Assembly: GCA_025890175.1 (NCBI GenBank)
Contig: JANPYM010000005.1
Location: forward strand, 1,564,440-1,628,439
Source: Ciborinia camelliae
Lineage: Eukaryota; Ascomycota; Leotiomycetes; Helotiales; Sclerotiniaceae
Length of the DNA stretch: 64,000 nt
Reading direction: 5' to 3'
The notes below the pieces were generated by a model, which did not search any database, was not told where the DNA came from, and saw only the letters and a program-made list of their open reading frames with translations. The position numbers were made by a program, and so were the translations under genes. Below, one piece after another: positions 9,250 through 21,785 of this stretch; the stretch's first letter is position 1, and each line of letters starts with the position of its first letter.

Positions 9250-10910
9250 TCACTCGTCAAACAAACCACGAACCTAATACGATTAATAAACCTCCTGAGT
9301 ATCAAATTAGGCAACTCACTTGTGATAATCGCTGAGTTGGTGCCACACGTTGTGTTGGTACGGTTACGTATCTTTCGTTAGATACTTCGGGCTCTGGATG
9401 ACTCTTGTTTTGAGTCTCCTGTAATCTGCGACTTGGATCACTAGCTGAAGATTCCTGTGAAGTATTAGAAACAGTCCCCGAGTAGATGTTTAAGAACGTA
9501 CGTCTACATTTGCATCCCATAACAACATCTCATTGTCCTCATCCTCGTAATCGACCGGGTCCCACCTGCGATCGTCATCCGCAGGCAAGAAAAGCGCTTC
9601 CGATTGAATGCTGGGTTGTGGAGGTGGTGGAGATGGCCTAGAAATCTTTCTCGTTGTATTTTCGCGGGCTAGATTTGGTGCTGGACCGGCTGGTGGAGCC
9701 ATTGCGGAGCCTGATCTAGTTCTTTTTAAAGTTGATGTGGCCTCCAAGGGCTGTCTTACAGCTGGCTTTTTCGAAGCTGCTCGACTCCCATTTGCTGCTG
9801 GTGTTATCGATGCTGCCCTTGCTTCACCGGTTGTCATAAGAATAAATTCACAATGGATTCCGTCCTCACTGTACGTAAGCTGCATTGGAAAAGAAGGATT
9901 CGAGTACAAAGCTCTGATGTTTGTGTTACTTATACCGGCATGAGCGATGATTGATTTGAAGTCTTTGACGCTGATAACAATGTGAAGCTGCTCTTCTACG
10001 GTGAACTCGACGAATTCCAAGGTTTCCACGGCTATCGTGGTGCGCAAAGGCTGCTTCAAGACTTCTAAGCAAAAATTAGTACTTTGCATGAGCTATGAGC
10101 TATGAGGTTGAGATGAGACTTGCCATTACCGGACATGATCTTCTCCGTGAAACTGGTGAGACTCACGCGGCCATCAGCAGAGAAAATATCGAGCTGTTCA
10201 GTCCCCGGCCCAAAATGCTCTGCAAACTCGCGGAGTGTTTTAGAAGATATCGACCACTTATTATTGGCTACATCTCTTGAGAACAGTGCATGCAGAGGGG
10301 GAACGGCTTCGAAATTTAATCGGTAAATCTTTAAGACACCTAATTGCGGTTCGCTGGTCAGCAAGAATAGAATCCCGCGTTATGATTCATGATTTACCAT
10401 GTCTGCATAAATTTTTTACAATAAAACGACTTTTTGTTGACCTATCTCCATCCTCAACGGAGACATCACATTTTTCTATGGCAGTATCTTTTTCCTTGGA
10501 AGCATCACCCCCAATACGGCCCTTAAAAACAGCCAGTAAGGCCTACCAAATAATCAGCTAACACTCTCGATATCGTACAGACTCGTAGAGGCATACCTTG
10601 TTGTAAATCTTGCAGGTAAACTTTTCCGGCGTCTGATGACCACTATGCACTGGCGTGTATTGGTACTTGGAGAAGAATTTATTTCCCACTAACGTGAAAG
10701 AAGCATAAGCTGACTTTGTGGAGTTGAGCGTTGTCAAAGTGAGCTGTGAAGACTGTTAGTAATCAACTTATAAAGTCATTGGGATACTTAACCCACCCTG
10801 CTATGAGTAGCTTCGATAGATACGGTTTCACTGAATTTCCCAAGACAAACGAGCGCATCATGGAATTTGCCCAAAGCATCCGGAGTGAGTGTGAAAGTCA
10901 GGATTGCCAT
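9250..10910 (-). CDS. rad9: DNA damage checkpoint protein Rad9 (9-1-1 clamp)
   Basis: Seven exons, complement(9250..9273, 9320..9454, 9502..10064, 10130..10339, 10398..10542, 10597..10743, 10797..10910), give 445 aa. Rad9 forms the PCNA-like 9-1-1 ring with Rad1 and Hus1 and recruits checkpoint factors through its phosphorylated tail. The first ~290 residues carry the Rad9 PCNA-like fold: the start MAILTFTLTPDALGKFHDAL, then KDTAIEKCDVSVEDG, SRFIVKNLCRHGVLKIYRL and VEEQLHIVISVKDFKSII. The tail is Ser/Pro/Arg-rich and unstructured, with SPSP-like and acidic stretches. The last exon encodes only VRGLFDE, matching the conserved (Q)V-x-GLFD terminus of fungal Rad9; without that splice the protein would end in an unrelated CLI. 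All introns are 46 to 65 nt. Confidence 0.93.
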
Positions 10911-11464
10911 GATCAATATCACTGGCAACAAAAAACCATCTGAATGGAATAGCCTTTCAAACCCGCGCAAATGTTCGTATTATGGTCTTCATCCCGGAGG
11001 GTTTATAATGACCATGACCATAACATTGTGAAGAAACCTAGGTAAGTTGTTGGAGGCAACAATAACCTCATTGTGATAAGTACGACCTCGGGAGTTGGTG
11101 ATTGGTGAATGAAGTGAAATTGTGGAATGGAATGGATCTACCCAAGAATTTCCGTCACGTGATCTATATCGCGCTCCTGCCTAAATGAACGCGATATGCC
11201 CCGCATTGGCATCCACGAAAAGTAGCAGTTTATTAATGGATTGGAATGCTTAAGGTATATCTAACCTAACCTACCTACCTAACTTCTACAATAATTAAAT
11301 TTCCTTTCATTTTGTGCTTATGAAACAGACCTATTTATTGTCTTCTTTTTGATCAATACGTTTGAAGGGATCAACATTAATCCAATAATCGAAAGGTTCA
11401 CCACTATCTGACTTATCAGAAGAAATTTGGTACCGTCCAACGCCGCTAGGTATTTACCTACGTA
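10911..11464. promoter_or_regulatory. Divergent intergenic region rad9 / F-box gene
   Basis: The 554-bp spacer between two start codons on opposite strands contains a CCTACCTACC run at about 11270-11281. No further element was identified. Confidence 0.4.
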
Positions 11465-13297
11465 ATGTCTGCGAAGCTCGAGGCAGACGCAAGCTCCAAT
11501 GATACCATCCCTAATCCAGCGCGTAAGATAATATCCGATGAAAAGAATATCATAACTTTACCAGGAGATATACTTCTCCAGGTCTGTGAAGAGCTAGGTA
11601 CCCAACTTGAATTTGGAGTTCTTTTCAATTGTGCCATTTCCGGCAAGCAATTGGCTGGCTCTGCTCTGCAATGGCTATATAGGTAGGAATATTGCCAGGT
11701 AGTCCCATTTCCCATACCGAGTCCCTCATTAACGTTTTGCAGATCACACAATGAATACTTAAGAATCATTAGTAGCGAAGGAGAGGCTCCTGAGTGGTCG
11801 AAAATACAAAGGCGCAATTCTAAATACAACGCGGCCTGGAAGTGGGCATTGTCATGGAAATCTATTGTACGCTCGAGTCTAGGGTCTACCGCTTACCCAT
11901 ATTGTCTATATATACGATCACTCGATTTGACCAATCTTTCGAATCTCCTCGAGGATGGTACCTTCCGAATGTCTGCGATGGACAATTTCTTCGCCGATGA
12001 GATGGCAGAGTTCTTAAGTCTAGATGGGACACCCAGAAGACGATCCAAAAGAGGTCCACAACTCAGACTCAATACTACAAACATTCTTAATCTAATAGGA
12101 GAATCCATTACAAGATATGTTAGCGAACGCGCGGACGAAAACCAAACAACAGTCGCTTTGGAGAACCTCTCTGGGGATATTACATCGGTTGCCTTACCAA
12201 TATGGCTGGGACGTTTATCGAGATTGAAATCCATGACTATTTGGGATGGGAAATCTTTGAACGAGAATGTAGCAACGGTGATCTCCAATAAATGCCTCAA
12301 CTTCAACGAAATACGTATATTCGTGTGTTCGGATAATACCGATCACAATCCCGCCTCGTTCATAAAGGGACTTAGACAAAACAGTCTTCTTTCTCTAGAG
12401 GTCTTGTCTAATTGTAGGATTGGCCCAACATTTCTATCTGCCTTGGGCAATCATTCTGAATCGCTCAAAAGTTTGAGGCTTCAGAGTCTCAATGCGGAAG
12501 CCATCAAGAACCTTAACATTCTTCAAAGTTGCACTGCACTTGAGACACTTGACCTCGAAGACAGTCAGCATATTGTGGACTTGGAAGCTACAGAAAAAGA
12601 TGTATTTCTTGAAATAATCGAATGGTTGGGACGCTGTGACAAGCTCCGAGAATTGGTTCTAAATAGAATTGTTTGTGCCCCAGCCATTTTGAAGCAGGTT
12701 TGTTTACGAAACAACATTCAACTACAACGACTAGTAGTCACCGGTCCTGCTCTTGTTAGTGATACAGAATTCCATAGAGCAATCTCTCGTCAAACTGACC
12801 TTGAGGTCCTTGAACTCCGAGGTAGCTCGGACGAGGTCTTTAGAGTCAGGGACGATATTGATAATCTCCTCGCATCTATTTGTCAGCTCACTAAGCTCAA
12901 GGAACTAACTATCATGGAATCATTTGAATATTTCAGTAGCAACGAAATCAAACGTCTCGCACAAAGCCTACCCCTTCTCGAAAAATTCCACTTTTCAGGC
13001 TATGGCATTGGGGATGAGATCTTCCCGTATTTGTCAACCCTTCATAATTTGCGAGATGTTTCCATCGCTGCAATTTCTAGTTTTACTCTTGACGGCTTGT
13101 TGGCCTATGTTTCGACTTTACGGGATACAAATCAAGGCCTTGTACTCTCAGTTATGAGTCAGAATTCGGACCAGGACCTCGCGCCTTTAGAACAACAGCT
13201 CATCCGAGAAGGAATGATTGCACAGGTAGATGGCAAGTTTGACTTTGCACTACACAGAGAGGTGGCTGAGTCAGAGTTTGATTCCGCGTCTGATTAA
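11465..13297 (+). CDS. F-box and leucine-rich-repeat-like protein
   Basis: Exons 11465..11682 and 11743..13297 (60-nt intron, donor GTAGGA, CAG acceptor) encode 590 aa. An F-box-like segment lies near residues 30-75 (ITLPGDILLQVCEELG followed by a leucine-rich helix and ALQWLYR). The rest is made of irregular leucine-rich repeats such as LKSLRLQSLN, LETLDLED, LRELVLNRI, LEVLELRGSS and LKELTIMESF. This is the substrate-receptor plan of SCF ubiquitin ligases: the F-box binds Skp1, and the repeats bind the target. RBX1 in the same window is the RING subunit of such ligases, but nothing links the two genes specifically. Target unknown. The start is the first ATG in the open frame. Confidence 0.82.
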
Positions 13298-14162
13298 TGT
13301 GGGATACGATCACTAGTGTGGCCGGCGTGTTAACGTGAAATTGGGCTGAGTGGGATGATACCAGGCGGAGAGTTGGAGTCTGGCTGGCTACAAAAAGGGA
13401 AATAATAACAAAAAATACCACTAAGATGAACATTGTGCGTGGGAAATGCGTTAAGGTTATGTAAATGATGGTCGGATGGCGTATTCTCCTTATGTAAAGA
13501 CAGTCTAAAAAAAATTATGGAAACATTCACAAATCATCCTCAACAGCAACCTCGCCTCCTGCAAATATGAGTAGATAGCAATAAGAAAAATATCAGATAA
13601 GTGAATATCTATTTAAATAGAATTTCCGAGGAATACCTAGGTGGTTGCTAGATATTCAATAGTCCAGATTGTAATCCGGGTTTGAAAGCTTCCTGTCGCC
13701 AATGTGGCAATGTTCGAAAAGCTATGAACTTTTGAAAATGGGTGACCTACCTTGGTAGTTGTTTCCACGGATTTAATCTTCCAAATAGGTTCAATATCCA
13801 AAATGTATTGAATGGAATATTCAAAAGGGACGAGTATTCGGAATGGATTGAATGTTTAAAATGGATCTTGTAAGCCCAGGCCAGACCTTTTTGCAGGGGA
13901 GCAACCCAATCTCTCGACCACCTATTATTGACAACATAAATTCAGCTAAATGACCCTCTTGCTGCTATTGTGTACCTAGTATGTACCTCCATCGGAGTCC
14001 ATCCTGATTTGATCCCTATCTAAATAATGGAGGGTTTCTCACCAATTATGGTAAGTTGTGACAGATTATTTCTTACCTCCACTCATTGCCTTCTCTGTCA
14101 ATGACATTATATTCCCCTTATTGAACAACAACGCTGTATCTAAGTCCTCCTTGGGCTGATCA
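13298..14162. other. Intergenic, no gene seen
   Basis: 3' flank of the F-box gene, AT-rich. A few repeated GAATGGA/AAATGGAT words occur at about 13800-13865. No coding frame was recognised. Confidence 0.5.
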
Positions 14163-15015
14163 ACAGCATGAAAATCTCCCCAGCAAAACCCTCAATCGCA
14201 TGACTCACCCTTTCCGTCGATTCCAACATGATCAAAAGCCCAGTATTATCCAGAACTATCAACTTCTTTCTCTCCTCCACTACTCCAATGTTTCCTTCAC
14301 TCTTTCTACCGTCTTAATCTTGCCGTTCCCACCAGCCAGCACCAATGTTGGCAAAGTGATCATCCTTGCCTCTTCCAATATATTTTCCTTCATTCTATGT
14401 TTTAGCCACGCTTCTTTTGGTTGCCAATAGGCAATAGTAATTGGTGGAGAGAAGGGTGATAAGGTGAACATAGGTTCTGGAGGAACCACCCCAGAAATGT
14501 AGGAATATTAAGGCTGGTTAGGGGTTTGGTGTGCCGTAGGAAAGAACATTGAGATGAGTTGGAGGAATTTATCTCATAGGTCTTTGAGGTTGTCATTGTA
14601 GATGCTATTTTTAGTAGATAATGGAACTAAATGGAAAGAATTAAGCTGAATTGAAGTCTGGGGCCCATTGAATGCCCGACATGAGTTGAATATCAGAGCT
14701 GAAGTTGATGTTTATGTGAATTATATACCAATGCAACTCGCCCTACTAATATTTCTGAGAATCAAGATGCTCCGAGGCTGCTGTTCAAAAGCCCAATAGG
14801 CTCATGTTTTTGAAATACCTTGTTAACACGGTGGAAATGCAACTAATGGGGTGCCGGTCGTTACTGCAAACAATCCGCATACACCATGAACTTGTGCATG
14901 AGCTTGTGCTTACCTCATAAGCGTACAGCTCTCTGCCGGAAAAGTGGAAGGGTGGTGGATATGGCAGCAAAATATGCGGATACACATGATCGGTGCTAGC
15001 AAAATTCAACACAGC
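14163..15015 (-). pseudogene. Decayed alpha/beta-hydrolase gene remnant
   Basis: Minus-strand translation gives ordered pieces of an alpha/beta-hydrolase, broken by stops and frameshifts. The C-terminal piece is clearest: ARMITLPTLVLAGG, then IKTVERVKETLE, a stop and +1 shift, then LIVLDNTGLLIMLES and ERVSHAIEGF, which match the Asp-loop and His-loop ends of the fold. Upstream in the same frame come LKDL, a stop, DKFLQLISMFFPTAHQTP, a stop, and ISGVVPPEPMF. Near 14900-14960, GRELYAYE and TGTPLVAFPP resemble the N-terminal strand and oxyanion region. Only about 130 nt separate the N- and middle pieces, so a large internal part including the nucleophile elbow is gone. The gene appears dead. Exact parent family unknown; the ends are approximate. 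Confidence 0.6.
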
Positions 15016-15072
15016 TATCTGGACGGTTTTGCTGCAGCACTAACACAGTAATCTGGAACAATATTTCTGACA

Positions 15073-15740
15073 TCAAGGACTGCCCCCTTTGCTCGATGAT
15101 TCTTGTGCGGGAGTTTCCATATCTTTTAACGGCTCATCGCCATCCTCCAGACCATCCTCGAAATCCTCCTCAATATTGTCTTCCCCCGCCTTCGCAGCTT
15201 TCTCTTCTGCCAATAGTCGGTATTTTCTCTTGCTCTTCTTCACAGCACTGCTCTTCCTCTTCTTTTTCGTTTCTCCTACAATCGCAACCCGACTTTCTTT
15301 CCCCTTCTCCAACAACTCAATCCTTTCCGCCAGCATTTGCCGTGCGATTTTCCGATTTTGTGTACGAGAACGGGTGGCTTGAACTTTGAGGACCATACCT
15401 GTTGGAATATGTTTTAACTGAACTGCGGAGGAAGTTTTGTTCTGCGAGGACATCAGTTGTGGTTCTGGGTTGAAGATTCGATGAAAGGTCGACTTACAAT
15501 TTTCTGACCTCCCGGCCCGCTGCCATGCAAGAATACTTCTGTAAAATCCGCCTCATCTATAGGCGCTGGACGATCGGGCATCTTCTTCTTCCATAATGGC
15601 GCAGTGTTGCAGATGCTGCGTTTGATGATTGAACTTGAATTCACAGAAGCAGCATTTTTAAGGCTGGCGCCTTTGGGAACTATTGAGAACAATCCTCGTA
15701 GCATTGTACATGTACATCTTGCCAATTCACCGATTGCCAT
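15073..15740 (-). CDS. Mitochondrial GGQ peptide-release-factor-like protein (MTRFR/Rso55 type)
   Basis: Two exons, complement(15073..15441, 15498..15740), separated by a 56-nt intron, encode 203 aa. The core HGSGPGGQKINKTSSAVQL carries the GGQ tripeptide (residues 77-79) that triggers peptidyl-tRNA hydrolysis in class I release factors; the intron falls just after it. There is no codon-recognition domain, as in the mitochondrial ribosome-rescue factors (human MTRFR/C12orf65, yeast Rso55). The first ~50 residues are basic and hydroxylated, consistent with a mitochondrial presequence. The C-terminus is a Lys/Arg-rich helix followed by a Glu/Asp-rich tail; basic tails in this family dock in the mRNA channel. 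The gene is divergent from the small membrane protein at 16143. Confidence 0.88.
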
Positions 15741-16142
15741 GAAATAAACCTCGTAGTTGCAAACTGCAAACAGTTGTCACGTAATGGAATCATGTATTTG
15801 GATTTTGGTGTTGATTATTGGTGATTGCCAAGGAATGTCGTTGAAACCAATCGCATTGATTAGCATAGTGGGCTGAAGGTTATCGTCCCCCAGGAAATTT
15901 GATCTTCAGGTACCCAAACAAAAGATCCGCTCCGCCCTCCCCTAAGATTCCCTTCGATTTCTCTCTTGTCCATATTCACATTGCTTGCAAAGGGTTTCTT
16001 GTGTATAGGTACTTACTTAACTTAATCCCTTCGAGCTATTCAATTCTGGAGAGTGCTATCATTTTCATTGTTGAATACGACCAACGAAGTACACGGTGAA
16101 ACGCACAACAGTTATTTACGAATCGCACAATAAGGGGCAACA
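15741..16142. promoter_or_regulatory. Divergent promoter region
   Basis: About 400 bp between the start codons of the release-factor-like gene (-) and the SPT small-subunit-like gene (+). It contains several ATTGG/CCAAT-type words (about 15818, 15850), which are plausible CCAAT-complex sites. Confidence 0.35.
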
Positions 16143-16617
16143 ATGTCTATGTTCGCATCTACATTTCGATGGCTGCAGAGGAAGAGATATCAATATGAGG
16201 TATTTGCGCTTGTTGAAATTCGGGCAGAATATATTCTAATGAACTTGAGCAGGTCACATTCTCATTGTACATGTTGACACCAACGGAGAAATTTATATTC
16301 AGTATGTCTTTTGATCCTCCCGACCGACCGATCACTGCACTCATTCTCGCTCCTTCTCAGAATTTCAATCGGAAGGCGTGTGGCTAATATCTTGTTCTGC
16401 AGATTCGTTTCTCTTTCTCTTTTTTAGCATGATCATCATTGCCATGACACTCTACCTCCCGCAACACATCACATTTCTCACCAACCGTGCCTGGTTTTAC
16501 TACAATGGAGATGAATCCGCCAAGTCTGCTCTTACATCTGCGAGTCCGGTATTAGATGCGGTGGTCAAGGAAACAATTGCGAAGGCTGCTGTAGTTGGTG
16601 TTGGGAAGGAATTATGA
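16143..16617 (+). CDS. Serine palmitoyltransferase small-subunit-like membrane protein
   Basis: Exons 16143..16199, 16253..16301 and 16403..16617 encode 106 aa. The N-terminal part (FRWLQRKRYQYEVTFSLYMLTPTEKFIFN) followed by one long hydrophobic helix (about residues 35-57, ending in LYLPQH) matches the ssSPT/Tsc3-like family: small ER proteins that bind the Lcb1/Lcb2 catalytic dimer and raise its activity in the first step of sphingolipid synthesis. After the helix a short motif WFYYNGDE and a Ser/Ala/Val-rich tail follow. Both introns (53 and 101 nt) have standard borders, and the exon joins keep frame. It was assigned by pattern of sequence and size, not by a search. The start is the first ATG, and the second ATG two codons later is also possible. 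Confidence 0.8.
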
Positions 16618-16909
16618 TTTGTCACTTTCGCGCGAATTCTTATAAGCCGACCATGGAATACTGTATCAATACCCACGAAGGGATGTGAGAAATGAGGAAA
16701 CGGGGCGGTGACGACTGGATTTATATGATTGCAAGCAGGAGTTACTGATTACGACGGGATAGAGCGGATGAATATACACCTAGCATTGTTGTAATACTTA
16801 ATAATAAGGCGGGCGTGAAATTTGAATAGACGCTCTGATTTGGGAACTTGGTATGCATTTTTTTCCAGTCTCCGGGATCGTGTGCGTTATGTTTGGTCGG
16901 ATCTATATA

Positions 16910-19421
16910 CTATGCAGGATTCTGCCTGGCAACCATGAGATGCTTCATAGTGTTATACATCAATTCTCCAACTCCAGGAAATCCCTTGTCTTCCAAATAT
17001 CTTAAAACACCTAGTCGATAGTCCTGCCATGATATAGACAAACCGCCATCATTCTCAAGCTTCTTCAATGAAACCTGTGTTACAGGTCCGGCGTGTCGTA
17101 CGTCAATTTCATCTTCGGCCTGATCTTCTAATCCCCTCACATATGTGATAGCAAGATGACATAACGTTGGCGAGTATGAAACATTGAATAGAGAATTCAG
17201 TGAAAAGGACGTCTCCTGTTTGGAAATGTAAGGACTTAAAGTTCCCAGTGTCTGCTCGGGAAGTAAACAGCCAAGTGCGTTTGGATCTGTTCTATAGAAG
17301 GCCCGCGATCTCCACAAACAATTGCAGATGTCCATCAGAAAACCATTGAAACGATTGACATATTCTGTGGGATATGATTGGTTGCCCGATATAGTCGAAC
17401 CTGCACGCGAAGCCATGGCCACTTCGAAAGCTCTCTTATAGAGGGCGAGGATGTTGCAAATACGGGCGGTGATCGACAAATTAGAGCTGAAGTATAGTGT
17501 ATAAACGAGTTGAGCGGGTGGAATGGCTATCCGAACTTTTGATGTCAGAGTTGGGTGAGATATCAGGGATGCATTTGCTTCGTAGAAATCAAGGATCTTT
17601 GAGTAGGTGGAAACGCTCGAAGACTGTTGGATTATCGCAACAGCTAGCTCATTGACGTGATTTACGAGCGCGACTATGTCTGTGCCGTAGTTTGACAGGG
17701 TAGAAATTTGGGAGAGTAGACTGAGAGTCCATTCGCTGAGCAAAGCTGTGTAGAATTTAAAGAGTGCAAGCTGTGACTCGTGAGTGCCATCTATAACCGC
17801 ATCTTCAAGCAGAGAAAATATTGTTTGGTAAAGCTCTGCTGCTTGGTTAGCCTTGGAAGTTTCATGCAATGAGAACCATACCATTAAAACGACCAATAGG
17901 AGTATAACTCAACAGCTCTAAGATCACATCACGATTTGTTATACCGTTCCAAGAAGGTAGCAAGAATTTCAAATACGTATAGCATGCCGAAGGTAATGTC
18001 TATTATTTGTTAGCAGAGCGAACCAACATGTCGGAAATAGACCGACCTTGGTAAATCTAGTATACCGTAGAATAACTTCAAGCATATCTAGTATCTGCGT
18101 CTCAGAGGGTCGACTATTTTCTAATTGATCCTCGAAAAAGGCCAGAAGCCAATAATCTATGCGCTGTAGAATAGCTTCAGAGGACCTGAGGTGCAGTAAC
18201 TTCTGGAGTAAAGGGTCATGAATAGCAGCCACTAGTTGGTTTGGTAGCTCAATCTTCTCAAGTTTCAGAACAAACTCATCCACATCTTCGACTTCCTCTA
18301 ATGTGATTGAGGTCTTGTGATTGGTTAGAAACAGATAATGAGCCCAGAAAAGCGAGCACTTACATCCTGTGCATAAGATGTATGTACTTCGGGTAAAACT
18401 CCATGCTTCCTCTCCTTGATAGACCTTCGTGACACGCGAAAGTTTCTGTGGGTAGAGACAAGCTCGTCTTTTATCCTTCTAAGATGATCTTCTTGGATCT
18501 CACCAAGCCTTTCTCGCCATTCACGATTTGGATGCTGATGATATTAATACATGAATTATAAACAAGTAGTGAGTCGGAACATACCGTGAATACTGACGCT
18601 CTTCCGGAGGTCACATCACCTACGATAACCTCCGGATAGTAGTCTTTGTATACCCTCATAAGTCCTACGAGAGCCGGATCGTGACCCGTTTTTCTTGTCC
18701 ATTGCATTCTTATGCGAGTTAGCAGAGCTCGTTCTATAATCTTGCTCCAACGTACAATGCTTGTATCCTAAATGGTCGAACATGTTTTCGGCGCGTGATG
18801 AGGGATAACACGTGACACAGTTGTGACCTTGAAACGTTAGCTGCGACACTGACACCCTTGGAATGGGTAGAAAGTACCTGAGGGCAATAGTATCAAGTAG
18901 ATTGAATAGTACAGCATAAAGCTGTGATAAAATCTTTTGATTCTCCAAAACATCATAGACCAGGACTATCCATTTCAACAACGCCGCTTGAGCTGCATAA
19001 GCAGGTTTGGCTTGACCATGACCCAGGCTTCCCACCACCTTGATGACTATTGCATCTGGAACTTTGCTGGCTGGATAAAGATTCCTGATCAGACTTCCAA
19101 TGCTCCCTTGATCAAGCTCGTTGGGAAGAGTGATGATGTCAATAAGCTTCTCCAGCGACGCGTTAGATAATCCCTCTCCATATGCTCTCGAGCATAGTCT
19201 ATATATGTGGCTTGAAATCTTCACCGACCGTTGCTTGGCAGTAATACGTGAAGCTATATCAATAGTCAGTATCTCTATTTATTGTCACAATTCTAAAATT
19301 CTGGTGGTAGTGGTAGTGGTTGTGGTCGCGTAAGACGCGTTTGAATTTCCTCACCATTCCTTAAATCGTCGAGAATATCATTGATATTTTGTTCATCCCC
19401 AAAAGCAAAAGGGCTTTCCAT
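16910..19421 (-). CDS. mis6: Inner kinetochore protein CENP-I / Mis6
   Basis: Eight exons, complement(16910..17835, 17882..17999, 18047..18313, 18364..18534, 18585..18708, 18756..18827, 18878..19253, 19355..19421), give 706 aa, a normal Mis6 length. Mis6/CENP-I/Ctf3 belongs to the constitutive centromere-associated network and supports CENP-A loading. Recognisable family blocks are LITLPNELDQ-type and RNLYPASKVPD, then LLKWIVLVYDVLENQ with LYAVLFNLLDTIALR, LSLITRRKHVRPFRIQA and GLMRVYKDYYPEVIVG. The protein is otherwise alpha-helical repeats with no catalytic motif. Introns are 46 to 101 nt. Intron 7 ends in a tandem acceptor (GCAGCAG), so the exact junction before ELYQTIF may vary by a residue. 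The gene is convergent with the SPT-like gene. Confidence 0.9.
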
Positions 19422-21785
19422 AGTGAGTCAATGTCAATCTTTGAGTTGATTGATATCGTGCTATTGATTGTTCGGTGGATTTTCAATGTAGTTATTCAGA
19501 AGGATAAATAAGTGTTTTGCATTTTTGATGTTCTTAACAATCAAGCGTACTTGAAACAAAACATATCAATACATCTATGTATATTCCACTCTTTGATCTA
19601 TATTCAATTAGTTTAAGGGAAATTAGTTTTATTTATTTATTTGTTTATTCGTAAAAATGAATGAAAGTTAATTGATTAGAAAAAGATGAGATAGTATCAT
19701 TGATTTCCAGGTTATTCTACTTAGAAAGCTATATATACCTTTCTCTATATATTAAATTTTGAAATAGATCAATACACTTATTAATATATATTCAGATCAA
19801 CTCGAAGAATGAATTAGATCCAAATATAATAGTCCACCTAATATATCCAGAAACTTGTTCGGTCAGGCAAGCTTGTGTAACCTGGCCGAGGTGGTTAGAA
19901 CAGCCCTGAGTAATCTTATGCGAGAAGACCGAAGGCATATCCCTGGAACTCCTTTCGCGTTTACATTCAATGACCGCCCCAACGTCAAAATTATCACTCA
20001 TTCGCATTCCACGCTTCTCTTCTGCATCCCTTTGGATATCAACAACCGAAAAGATTCAGCAAATGGATAGCTCAAGATGTTTTCTGAGCTATCTCAATGA
20101 TACCGATGGCATTAGCAATTGGACCGTCGAGCCTGTATATCTAGGCAAATCTTATCCCAATCTTACCATCATCATAATGCATACGACACCTCTTGATACT
20201 GGGCAAGACTTCTATACCCTATGATCGTCGGCCTTTAACTTCCCGCTATACACTGCTGTTATTACATTGCATTGATTTTGAAGTCATTTCTCTTTGCTTG
20301 GCAATTGCACCATGGTACTCGGGATGGTTTCGTATGGGTTTGGTCAAAAGGAACTGATTGTATGGGGACAACGCTGGCCAGTCGCACGCACGGAAAGCGC
20401 TCCCTCTGAACATGCAATTTGCCAGCAAATGGGTGTGCTCTCTGGCAATTAATTGCAATCTGCAGCTCCATCCTGGTTCAGAGGGGTTGAATGACAAGCA
20501 TGTGTTGTTGGTGTTGTACAGAATCGCTCCTCCGGAATGCCCGCAAGAAGGAGTAGAGCAACTTAGACCCCGAGCAAGCTTTCTTCGATGCACATGCATT
20601 ACAAAATTTTACTTGTGAGTGAATGGTTGCTAGGTGTAGGCCTGCGCTGAGTCACCGCTGATGTTGTTGGCCCAGATCTCATTTGTCATTCTTGATTTTT
20701 TTCCATTGTACGGTGGCATCCTGCTAGACATCTTGAACGGGTGATGTATAGACCTCAGATCTATACATATATCATGAAAAACTTTCGACCTGTCTGGTGT
20801 GGCTTTGTCTCTGCTTAAAGATGACGACACAATTCTAGAAAATCCGGCCAATCTTCTCTTTGCGCGAGAATATGCGATTGAATGTTCAATCGCAGATTGG
20901 ACATTATATTTCATTGTTTTAGCATTCTTGTCGGATACTATTTCCATGCAATCTTGACGCTGAAATGGAATATCAAATGCCTGTACGAGATTGGCCAGCT
21001 TTCGTGGACTTTTTGCTGACTTTACCCCATGCATGCAGGCACGTAACCCTTCGTCACGCACTACCGGAAGGAATGCCCTGAGGTTCCACGGTGCCGAAGT
21101 TTTCTATAGCTATGAACCTATGGAATCCAAGACGGAAACAACTCAATATTCTTCGGCATTCCAACCTTGGAGAGAAGTATGGCCTGAATTACAGGAGAAT
21201 AATTTTGCAATTCCTCAAAAGATACGGCTTGTTAGGCCATTTAAAAGTATCTCCTGATGGTCGTTTTACTATCTCTATCGCTGTGGATTCGAAACAAATT
21301 GGTAAACCTTGCTAGTTGTTCCAAAGCTTCCACAGTATTAACAAGAGCAGTGGTGGTCCCAATAAAGCAACCTATTATAGTGTGGTTTTACCTTCAGCCC
21401 TGGATGATCAACAAAACCCGTTTCTAGATTGGTTCTTGCCCCCTTGCAAAAATGTAAAAATTTATGTGTTTATGCGCAGTCTTTCTCAATAGCAGGGTAT
21501 AATATTCCACGCTTTTCCAGAAGCATCGGAAGTGGCAGCAATTTCATTCGGTAGGAGTCAAAAGAGATCAGTGTCACAGTTGTATTTGTGTAAAAGTGGA
21601 AAACAATCTTTTAATAATACCTAGGTACTAATAGTTATTTATTCTTCACATTGTACAGGGAATTGAAAAATTAAACGAAGGATCATTACAAGCCACTGAG
21701 CAACCATGTTGCCGGTATCTCCTTCCCACGACCTCTTCTCTAGTCTTTGACCATTACAATTTTGGGAACTTGAGGTAGTTCTGAT
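19422..21785. other. Intergenic region with unassigned frames
   Basis: No recognisable gene. The longest frame is on the minus strand at about 20630-21034 (134 aa from its first ATG). It contains an AKRRLAGFSRIVSSSLSRDK stretch but resembles nothing I know. The part nearest 21785 would be where the missing GH3 barrel should lie, and I find no trace of it. Confidence 0.4.

Noticed and set aside
19870..19950. D-arm-like GGCCGAGGTGGTTA string suggesting a tRNA-Ser/Leu
   Set aside because: No matching acceptor stem, anticodon stem or T arm follows.
20630..21061. 143-aa minus-strand frame as a gene
   Set aside because: It starts at GTG, shows no recognisable family, has no splice support and overlaps other open frames in AT-rich spacer.
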